NCBI GenBank assembly: GCA_020848315.1
Contig: JADLAH010000057.1
Span: forward strand, 1 to 12,392
Direction: 5' to 3'
Length of the DNA: 12,392 nucleotides
Source: Chitinophagales bacterium
GTDB taxonomy: Bacteria > Bacteroidota > Bacteroidia > Chitinophagales > JADIYW01
Shown here one piece after another: positions 1 through 4,583 of this stretch; the first letter of the stretch is position 1, and the number at the start of each line of letters is the position of its first letter. Below the pieces are notes generated by a model, which was not told the DNA's origin, ran no database searches, and was given only the letters and a program-made list of their open reading frames with translations. A program made the position numbers and the translations under genes.

Positions 1-233
1 GGCTTTTCGCTGATTACAGTTTTATGTAATAATCCTGTTTCTTCGAGCTCCTTTAACGCGACTGCGAGCGACTGCCTGCTGGCTCCGGGAATCCGGCGCA
101 GCAGCGCATTGAAACGCAAAGGGCCGTCAGTGGCCAGCCGGAAAATCTCGGGTTTCCATTTTCCGGACAACTGCTTCAGCAGCGCCTGCGCCGGACACGT
201 TTCCTGTTCTCCCGATGTTTTTCCTGTAGTCAT
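1..233 (-). CDS. HxlR-family winged-helix transcriptional regulator, C-terminus cut by window edge
   Basis: The minus-strand reading frame opens with ATG at 233 and runs off the window after about 77 codons. The translation begins MTTGKTSGEQETCPAQALLK and continues with a GKWKPEIFRL segment, then a GPLRFNALLRRIPGASRQSL segment and LKELEETGLLHK. This is the HxlR (DUF24) winged-helix layout: Cys near the N-terminus, GKWK helix, 'RFN.L...IPG.S' recognition region, and 'L.ELE..GL..R' wing. Family members are dimeric DNA-binding repressors. Several of them (YodB, HypR of Bacillus) sense disulfide or electrophile stress through an N-terminal Cys, and Cys13 here sits at the matching place. It is divergent from a DsbA-like gene, which fits a local redox regulator. 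That role is inferred; the family assignment is firm. The C-terminal dimerisation helix lies outside the window. Confidence 0.88.
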   Translation of the reverse strand, partial: MTTGKTSGEQETCPAQALLKQLSGKWKPEIFRLATDGPLRFNALLRRIPGASRQSLAVALKELEETGLLHKTVISEK

Positions 234-270
234 AAAAATCTGACTTCTTGTGGCTCCGAAATTTATTGCT

Positions 271-294
271 CAACTTTGTACAAAGATATACAAA
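271..294. promoter_or_regulatory. Divergent promoter and candidate HxlR operator
   Basis: The 82-bp gap between the HxlR and DsbA-like genes holds a perfect 12-bp palindrome, CTTTGTACAAAG (274-285). It also holds a wider inverted repeat, TTTGTA (275-280) with TACAAA (289-294), separated by 8 bp. A -7-like box, CAACTTTG (271-278, one mismatch to TAnnTTTG), points right, with a TTG 20 bp upstream (248-250). A perfect TATCTTTG (288 to 281) points left toward the HxlR gene; no clear -33 was found for it. A dimer bound to the palindrome would cover both promoters. HxlR operators are typically GTAC/TAC-type inverted repeats, so autoregulation and control of the DsbA-like gene are likely but inferred. 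Confidence 0.6.
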
Positions 295-315
295 TCGCGC
301 AATGAATTAAACGAC

Positions 316-1308
316 ATGAAAGTAATCCTCTTCGCCCTGCTCACGCTCCTGATGTCGGCTAATACGAGTTGCCGCTCACAAAACAAAACAGCTATGACAC
401 ACGAACACCACCCTCTGTTATGCAATCCGGAAAAAGGCCTGTGCGAAATGCCCGGTACTGCCGCCGAAACCACGGCTGTGCCTGTACATACAGGACAGCA
501 GAAAGTGACCATCCTCTATTTCACCGACCCTATCTGTTCTTCGTGCTGGGGCATAGAACCACAATTGCGCAAGCTGAAACTGGAATACGGCAGCGATTTC
601 ACGATAGAATATCGGATGGGCGGACTGCTGCCCGACTGGAGCTACAACAGCGGCGGCATCAGCAAGCCTTCCGATGTGGCACACCATTGGGATGAAGTGA
701 GCGGCTACTACGATATGCCGATTGATGGCGATGTATGGCTGGAGGATCCTTTGCCCTCCTCCTATCCACCGTCGATAGCGTTTAAAGCGGCTCAGCTGCA
801 AAGCACGGACAAGGCGATCCGCATGATGAGGATATTGCGGGAAATGGTTTTTCTGCAAAAGAAAAATATTACGCGCTGGGAATTCATTGCCGAAGCCGCA
901 CAAAAAGCCGGACTGGACGCGACGCAACTGAAAGCGGACTACGAAGGAAAGGCGATAGCGCTTTTTCAGGAAGACCTGCAGCTCGCGCGAAAAATGGGCG
1001 TCAGAGGTTTTCCTACGATGATCTTCCGCAATGATGCCGGACAACAAGAGACGGTATATGGCTCCAAACCGTACGCGTTTTATGAAGTCGCCATGCTGCA
1101 ACTGTATCCGGAAGCGAAAAAGAAAACATATGCCAAAGACTGGTCCGCATTATTTGCGATGTTTCCCTCCATGACCGCGCGCGAATTTTCGGAATTATCC
1201 GGCAACGGAAGAAAAGAAAGTGAAGCTCTGCTGAATGAACTGCACAGCAAAGGACTGCTGGATAAATGGACTACCAAAAACGGCGCTATCTGGTATGCTA
1301 AGCAGTAA
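316..1308 (+). CDS. DsbA-family (FrnE/SpxH-like) dithiol protein with C-terminal winged-helix-like tail, putative lipoprotein
   Basis: This is a thioredoxin-fold dithiol oxidoreductase-like protein of 330 residues from ATG 316. Residues 1-19 resemble a lipoprotein signal peptide (Lys2, hydrophobic core, Cys19). The frame stays open upstream to a GTG at 250, but that would run through the promoter. Residues 64-270 form the DsbA-like domain: strand VTILYFTDP, active site C74-S-S-C77, helical insertion, and the cis-proline loop G-F-P233-T. A short N-terminal segment, PLLCNPEKGLCEMPG (33-47), carries a second Cys pair (36/43). Residues about 286-330 (MTAREFSELSGNG... WYAKQ) look like a small winged helix appended to the fold. 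The related cytosolic proteins FrnE and SpxH/YjbH act in redox stress, SpxH as a ClpXP adaptor. A start at ATG 394 would give a cytosolic form lacking the signal. Partner and substrate are unknown. The neighbouring HxlR gene suggests thiol-stress control. Confidence 0.85.
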   Translation: MKVILFALLTLLMSANTSCRSQNKTAMTHEHHPLLCNPEKGLCEMPGTAAETTAVPVHTGQQKVTILYFTDPICSSCWGIEPQLRKLKLEYGSDFTIEYRMGGLLPDWSYNSGGISKPSDVAHHWDEVSGYYDMPIDGDVWLEDPLPSSYPPSIAFKAAQLQSTDKAIRMMRILREMVFLQKKNITRWEFIAEAAQKAGLDATQLKADYEGKAIALFQEDLQLARKMGVRGFPTMIFRNDAGQQETVYGSKPYAFYEVAMLQLYPEAKKKTYAKDWSALFAMFPSMTAREFSELSGNGRKESEALLNELHSKGLLDKWTTKNGAIWYAKQ

Positions 1309-1649
1309 GTAGCAAATGTGGGAATGCTGAGTGGTGTTGATGAAAAACAGCCACAATAGCAAAGGATATTTTTTCCGGGCAGCATCTCCTAAAAGGAACT
1401 GTGTAAAAAAGATAGAATGTATTAAAGTTACGCAGCGTCCTATATGTGAGACGCTGCTGAGAAAAAAACGCTGCTTTTGTCACTTTTTATACTGACAGAC
1501 ACTATCCCGCCGGAGATAGAAAGAGTAAACAGGCAAATACACTTTGTGATTTGATATATTTAATTTATAATAACATTAAAAGTGCGCATCAAAATACGCT
1601 AGTTGCGCAACGGCTACCGATGTGTTGGCAGTAGTGCTTCTTTTCAATT
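1309..1649. other. Gene-free intergenic region after the DsbA-like gene
   Basis: I see no convincing coding frame in these 341 bases, which separate two convergent genes (DsbA-like from the left, higA from the right). What it holds is a pair of competing hairpins at 1432-1474, described separately, and an AT-rich stretch at about 1545-1580. It also has two copies of the self-complementary hexamer TGCGCA (1583-1588 and 1604-1609), the second inside a perfect 10-bp palindrome, GTTGCGCAAC (1602-1611). Base composition drops toward AT-rich from about 1540, marking the start of the accessory stretch. Confidence 0.6.
1432..1483 (+). terminator. Candidate terminator with two alternative stems
   Basis: GCAGCGTC (1432-1439) is perfectly complementary to GACGCTGC (1450-1457), with a 10-nt loop. 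A second copy of the right arm, ACGCTGC (1468-1474), follows and is trailed by TTTTGTCACTTTTT. The left arm can therefore pair with either right arm, and only the second pairing is followed by a U-rich tract on the plus strand. It lies about 125 bp after the DsbA-like stop, so it could end that transcript. The unusual spacing leaves the call moderate. Confidence 0.4.
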
Positions 1650-1955
1650 TCATAGGTCAACACTAAGTTTTAGATGTCCGCCAAGTCCTTCTTGAATTAT
1701 TCTCATAAGAGTTGAAAGTCTAATGTCGCTTGCATTATTTTCAATTCTTGAAATGTAGGTTTTAGTTGTCCCGCACTTTTCTGCAAGTTCTTCTTGTGTC
1801 AAACCTTTCTCTTTACGAAGTTCTTGAAGCATAACTCCAAGTCTGAAGGCTTCAAATTCTTGTTCATACTTCTCTCTAGAAGTAGAGCCACGTTTTCCGT
1901 ATTGACTGTCCAAGTGTTCAGCAAACGATGTCAAATTATTTTTTCCCTTTTTCAT
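1650..1955 (-). CDS. higA: HigA-like XRE-family antitoxin
   Basis: This is a 101-residue protein with a Cro/C1 (XRE) helix-turn-helix. It would act as the antitoxin and as DNA-binding autorepressor of the toxin gene just upstream. The HTH spans about residues 42-95: MLQELRKEKGLTQEELAEKC, then TTKTYISRIENNASDIRLST with the recognition helix around 64-72. The N-terminal 35 residues (SFAEHLDSQYGKRG, REKYEQEFEAF) are charged and fit the toxin-binding part. I chose ATG 1955, which overlaps the toxin gene's end by 20 bp and matches the usual length of such antitoxins. An upstream in-frame ATG at 1997 would add 14 residues inside the toxin gene. The toxin-first, antitoxin-second order is characteristic of higBA modules. 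Labile, Lon/Clp-degraded behaviour is family knowledge, not seen here. Confidence 0.85.
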   Translation of the reverse strand: MKKGKNNLTSFAEHLDSQYGKRGSTSREKYEQEFEAFRLGVMLQELRKEKGLTQEELAEKCGTTKTYISRIENNASDIRLSTLMRIIQEGLGGHLKLSVDL

Positions 1956-2289
1956 CGAAGTATTGTTTTTTAAGTTTTTCTGCCAATTCAATTTCATTTT
2001 TTGGTGTCTTCTGAGTTTTCTTTTGAAAACCGTTTAACAGAATTATCAGTTGTCCTTTGTCAAAGAAGCTGAAAACTCTGTAAATGCCAGAGCCAACTTC
2101 TACTCTAATTTCGTAAATACCTGTCGAACCAGTAATATGCTTGAAATATTTTTCAGGAACTCTATCTAAAGTCGCTATTAGCTGCAAAGTCCAGTTAAAT
2201 TTTTTCTGAACTTCTGGCTTCAACTTCTCAAAGAAGTCGAGATAATAGTTATTGTAGTAAAAAATGTCCCTTAAAAATTTATCACCCAT
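1936..2289 (-). CDS. higB: HigB-like RelE/ParE-superfamily toxin (Gp49-type)
   Basis: This is a 117-residue basic protein of the RelE/HigB superfamily, probably a ribosome-dependent mRNA interferase, paired with the overlapping XRE antitoxin downstream. Visible family features are the N-terminal helical hairpin (residues 15-45) and then IYEIRVEVGSGIYRVFSFF (58-76), which carries Arg62 and Arg71 in the beta-sheet. These are followed by LIILLNGFQKKTQKTP (81-96), with the basic NGFxKKTxKTP stretch typical of Gp49/HigB proteins, and a C-terminal amphipathic helix ELAEKLKKQYF. All expected blocks are present and the gene looks intact. It starts at ATG 2289, 20 bp from a well-formed -7 element. Whether the host effect is translation inhibition is inferred from family. 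The module sits in AT-rich DNA unlike the flanking housekeeping genes, consistent with transfer. Confidence 0.87.
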   Translation of the reverse strand: MGDKFLRDIFYYNNYYLDFFEKLKPEVQKKFNWTLQLIATLDRVPEKYFKHITGSTGIYEIRVEVGSGIYRVFSFFDKGQLIILLNGFQKKTQKTPKNEIELAEKLKKQYFDEKGKK

Positions 2290-2308
2290 TACTTTTTCAT
2301 TGCCTATG

Positions 2309-2338
2309 CAAAGTTAGCTAATTAGATAACATTTCCAA
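2309..2338 (-). promoter_or_regulatory. higBA promoter with overlapping palindromic operator
   Basis: On the minus strand, TAACTTTG (2316 to 2309) is a perfect TAnnTTTG -7 box. TTG (2338 to 2336, in TTTTGG) lies 19 bp upstream as -33. Overlapping the -7 box and the spacer is the near-perfect 18-bp palindrome GTTAGCTAATTAGATAAC (2313-2330; one mismatched pair, core CTAATTAG). Its position suits a HigA operator that blocks RNA polymerase. The leader to the toxin ATG is short. Confidence 0.65.
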
Positions 2339-2586
2339 AATTGCCAAACGGATTTTTTTTCTGTAATATATCGTTCGAGGATTACTGTTAACGACAGGCT
2401 ATGAAAAAAACCTGACCACCTTATTATAAATATAAATATAAAAATAAGACGAGCAAGTATTTTTTTGCTGAAAATAAGTGTATGTAAATTATTTCACCAC
2501 ACCAACGCCATCAGCTGGAATTCGGCTGTCTGGAAGATAAGATAGCACAAGAGTTTTTGTAAGTTAAATGTGGGCATTTGTGGAAT

Positions 2587-2639
2587 GCGGTCGGAGACCG
2601 CCGGAATCAATAGACACAGGTCATCCTACGGAAGACCTG
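2587..2639. repeat. REP-like pair of palindromes
   Basis: GCGGTC (2587-2592) pairs perfectly with GACCGC (2596-2601) around a GGA loop. Sixteen bases further on, CAGGTC (2617-2622) pairs perfectly with GACCTG (2634-2639) around an 11-base loop, ATCCTACGGAA. Both stems share the GGTC/GACC core. The octamer AGGTCATC at 2618-2625 recurs at 2688-2695, at the very end of the HNH gene. Clustered short GC-rich palindromes with a common core are the hallmark of REP-type elements. Membership in a genome-wide family cannot be shown from one window. Confidence 0.45.
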
Positions 2640-2680
2640 CGCCAAAGTGGATCGGCCTTCTGTTCTGTTGTCATGTTGCT

Positions 2681-3664
2681 TCAGCATAGGTCATCAAATG
2701 TTTCACCGCCTGTCCATTCAAGTCCTTGTACAATAGTAAACTGTTTTTCTGCACCGTCTTTTTGGAAAAATGTCCCAAGACTATTGTGAACAAAAACGTC
2801 ATCTTTATATGTTACTTCTGCTAAAGAGTATGGTTTAATTGGGTTTTCGTCCCCACTTTTACACATAATCCATAATGTCTTTTCGTCTTTAGAAATAGCA
2901 ACACGTTCAATAAGAGAACTTGTAAATTGATTTCGGGAAAAAATGTTACCTACATTTAGGTTTTTGGAATAGGTAGTTAATGGATTATCGTATTTTTCTT
3001 GTGGACAACAAGGGAACTCGGATGGTGTTCTCCAATTCTGCGCTTTTTGAACTGCATTTGGAGTTAGTGAATTTATAATCTCTGGTTTATTTTCATTTTT
3101 TTCTTTTGGTAAACTTCTATTATAAATCCAGTCTCCCAATGTACCTCCCTTTAATGGTTTGTCGCTTTCTGCCCAAGCTAATAGTCTTGTTTTGCTTGCT
3201 TGTGCTTCTTGAATACTAACAGTACACATCCATTCATAATTTGGTTCTTGAAATTTGTCACGGAATTTTGAGGGGTTTGCAAGAAATTCTTCTACACTTC
3301 CGCAAACAAGTTCTATACGTCTTGCTGTGATTGGATTAAGTAATATATTTTCTAATCTCGTTACCCATCGTAGATTTTCTGGACGATTGTTTTGCTTATT
3401 CGTGTCTATATGGTCAACAACGTGTTCTTTTGTTGGAGGTTCTCCATGAAAGGCAGTTGCAACTATTCTATGAATACGAACGGATGCTATTTCTAAGTAA
3501 CCTTTATTGGTGTTTAGTTTGCCAAAAGTACAACTTTTATCAGTCTGTATTGGTCTTTTTCCTTCCAGTGGATAACGCAATACAGCACCATTGTCACGAA
3601 CTGAGTATCGCTCACCTTTGTAAACGCAAATTTTTTCAGCTTTATGTTCTGTCAAGCCTATCAT
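2681..3664 (-). CDS. HNH endonuclease (HNH_3 type) with long C-terminal domain of unknown function
   Basis: The 327-residue protein carries an HNH_3/NUMOD4-like nuclease module near its N-terminus. Residues 12-62 form a beta-rich segment (YKGERYSVRDNGAVLRYPLE...). The block IHRIVATAFHGEPPT (64-78) follows, then VVDHIDTNKQNNRPENLRW (82-100), with Asp84-His85, Asn92 and Asn97 as the expected metal and catalytic residues, and VTRLEN. The core is therefore intact. Residues about 115-327 are not recognisable to me. They contain Cys121, Cys147, the pair Cys219-Cys220 and a C-terminal Cys, with no zinc-finger spacing I can name. Its ATG lies one base after the stop of the membrane-protein gene upstream, so the two are probably translationally coupled. 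Such HNH proteins occur as homing-type endonucleases, in phages and in defence islands. Which applies here is unknown. Confidence 0.8.
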   Translation of the reverse strand: MIGLTEHKAEKICVYKGERYSVRDNGAVLRYPLEGKRPIQTDKSCTFGKLNTNKGYLEIASVRIHRIVATAFHGEPPTKEHVVDHIDTNKQNNRPENLRWVTRLENILLNPITARRIELVCGSVEEFLANPSKFRDKFQEPNYEWMCTVSIQEAQASKTRLLAWAESDKPLKGGTLGDWIYNRSLPKEKNENKPEIINSLTPNAVQKAQNWRTPSEFPCCPQEKYDNPLTTYSKNLNVGNIFSRNQFTSSLIERVAISKDEKTLWIMCKSGDENPIKPYSLAEVTYKDDVFVHNSLGTFFQKDGAEKQFTIVQGLEWTGGETFDDLC

Positions 3665-3665
3665 G

Positions 3666-4109
3666 TTATTCTATTACAACTGCTGGAACAGTTTTTTCTA
3701 TGCCGATTTTTGCAGTGTATTGATATGTCCCTATTTGTCTTAAACATTTATTAGTTACGTCAATTTTCTGGTCGTCATAATATGTTTTACCATCATAATT
3801 GATAAGCAAGACAACCACATCGTTTCCTATGTCATAGTCACGGTAGTTGTCACCACCATACATTTTTTTGTCGGTATAGTTTTTAATATTCCCCAATGCC
3901 ATATTGGGCTCTAAAACCTGTAAAATATCTATCTCAGTTGATTTACTTTTTGAAGTAGTTTTTACACACTCACCTTTTTCAGGAAAAACGGTAAGTCCAA
4001 TTAATCCGTCATCAATTGGCTTGTTCGCTATCACAAGAAGATAACCAACAAAAATTGTCGCCAAAACACCGGCTACAAAGCCACCTATAAAAATTAAAAA
4101 TCGTTTCAT
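3666..4109 (-). CDS. Membrane-anchored protein of unknown function, first gene of the HNH operon
   Basis: I do not recognise this 147-residue protein. It begins MKRFLIFIGG, and residues 4-27 are a strongly hydrophobic Gly-rich segment (FVAGVLATIFVGYLLV). This is either an uncleaved N-terminal anchor or a signal peptide; no lipobox is visible. The rest is a soluble, probably periplasmic, domain rich in Lys, Asp and Tyr. It includes the stretch IGLTVFPEKGECV (37-49), VVVLLINYDGKTYYDDQKI (98-116) and KCLRQIGTYQYTAKIG (121-136). The only two cysteines, Cys48 and Cys122, could form a disulfide. The gene is followed after one base by the HNH gene, and a -7 element lies about 125 bp upstream. The link between an envelope protein and a nuclease suggests a shared acquisition, but I can offer no function. 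Confidence 0.7.
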   Translation of the reverse strand: MKRFLIFIGGFVAGVLATIFVGYLLVIANKPIDDGLIGLTVFPEKGECVKTTSKSKSTEIDILQVLEPNMALGNIKNYTDKKMYGGDNYRDYDIGNDVVVLLINYDGKTYYDDQKIDVTNKCLRQIGTYQYTAKIGIEKTVPAVVIE

Positions 4110-4170
4110 ATTAAATCTGTCATTTATTCTGTGTGTCGTCTTTTAGGCTGCCCGCTAACTTATTTATACC

Positions 4171-4228
4171 CGAACCTTAATTTCGCATATACACAGACAG
4201 TATGTTGTATATGAGAACCTTTGGTTCG
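4171..4228. repeat. Nested inverted repeats in the leader of the membrane-protein/HNH operon
   Basis: CATATACA (4186-4193) is perfectly complementary to TGTATATG (4206-4213) around a 12-base loop. It lies inside a wider repeat, CGAACC (4171-4176) with GGTTCG (4223-4228). GAACC (4215-4219) can pair instead with the adjacent GGTTC (4223-4227) across TTT, so the right arm has two possible partners. The structure falls between the -7 box (4243-4236) and the ATG at 4109, hence in the 5' leader of the minus-strand operon. It could be an RNA switch, an operator or a mobile-element scar. Confidence 0.5.
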
Positions 4229-4235
4229 CCTTATT

Positions 4236-4243
4236 CAAAGATA
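4236..4243 (-). promoter_or_regulatory. Candidate -7 promoter element for the membrane-protein/HNH operon
   Basis: TATCTTTG on the minus strand (4243 to 4236) matches TAnnTTTG exactly. The region 20 bp upstream is A/T-only with no clear TTG -33, so strength is uncertain. It would give a leader of about 120 bases containing the nested inverted repeats. Confidence 0.45.
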
Positions 4244-4273
4244 GTAATTTTTATAAATAATAAAAATAAATAG

Positions 4274-4301
4274 TAGTAAGTAGCAGGTAGTAAGTGGTAA
4301 G
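4274..4301. repeat. Heptad tandem repeat, TAGTAAG type
   Basis: Four consecutive 7-bp units are visible: TAGTAAG, TAGCAGG, TAGTAAG and TGGTAAG. The first and third are identical; the others differ by two and one bases. The array is non-coding. Confidence 0.75.
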
Positions 4302-4337
4302 ACAACGTCACGGCTGCCATGAGCGAATGGTGACGGA

Positions 4338-4372
4338 TTTGGGATTTTAAATTTGGGATTTGGGATTTCAAA
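4338..4372. repeat. Heptad tandem repeat, TTTGGGA type
   Basis: Five consecutive 7-bp units are visible: TTTGGGA, TTTTAAA, TTTGGGA, TTTGGGA and TTTCAAA. Three are identical, and the two variants keep the TTT start and purine end. It begins 36 bp after the TAGTAAG array. Confidence 0.75.
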
Positions 4373-4384
4373 CCGCAGTCAATT

Positions 4385-4419
4385 AATTCTCCATTTCCAA
4401 TTATCCATTTTCAATTAAA
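4385..4419. repeat. 14-bp (2x7) tandem repeat, AATTNTC/CATTTYC type
   Basis: The units are AATTCTC, CATTTCC, AATTATC, CATTTTC and AATTAAA. Two 14-bp repeats differ at only two positions, and a partial third follows. The period is again a multiple of seven although the unit sequence is unrelated to the two arrays just upstream. Confidence 0.7.
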
Positions 4420-4583
4420 CGTGCCTCGCAAAGACGCACTTTTTGGGTGCATCGCGATAACAGTGAACTATCGGCTGTCGTCCGTGGATTCATGCTACAA
4501 ATACCAACTTCGCCAACCGTTTGACCTCAGCAAAAACGCATTCGCGCAACCATTTTAACATAATTTGGTCGTATTTTAGGGCA

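Larger units (their letters stand above)
2290..2680. other. Gene-free AT-rich region upstream of the toxin-antitoxin module
   Basis: No credible gene is visible in these 391 bases. Next to the higBA promoter comes an AT-rich stretch (about 2400-2500, including TATAAATATAAATATAAAAATA) and then a GC-richer section from about 2500 with several short hairpins. One of these is AAATG/CATTT (2566-2570 with 2575-2579). The palindromes at 2587-2639 are listed separately. A plus-strand open frame at 2568-2789 runs antisense into the HNH gene and shows no family features. Confidence 0.55.
4110..4583. other. Gene-free region between the HNH operon and the TonB receptor gene
   Basis: This 474-base gap between divergent genes holds no convincing coding frame. 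From left to right it contains the leader and promoter of the minus-strand operon (4110-4243), an A/T-rich tract (4244-4273), the heptad-repeat cluster (4274-4419), and then a GC-richer section (4420-4583). That last section has an imperfect 9-bp direct repeat, GTGCCTCGC/GTGCATCGC (4421-4429 and 4447-4455), and a small CGATA/TATCG hairpin (4455-4473). I could not find a well-formed -33/-7 pair for the TonB receptor gene. Confidence 0.55.

Noticed and set aside
250..315. GTG start at 250 for the DsbA-like protein
   Set aside because: It would place coding sequence across the palindromic operator and -7 elements; ATG 316 begins a proper signal peptide.
418..1101. Long minus-strand open frame (227 codons) inside the DsbA-like gene
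   Set aside because: It is the antisense shadow of a gene with clear DsbA motifs; its translation shows no family features and is rich in residues typical of antisense frames.
4274..4419. CRISPR array
   Set aside because: The repeats are 7-14 bp without unique spacers and there are no cas genes in the window.
4421..4473. Possible small RNA or switch in the GC-richer section before the TonB receptor gene
   Set aside because: Only an imperfect 9-bp direct repeat and a 5-bp hairpin are visible, with no promoter, terminator or conserved riboswitch core.
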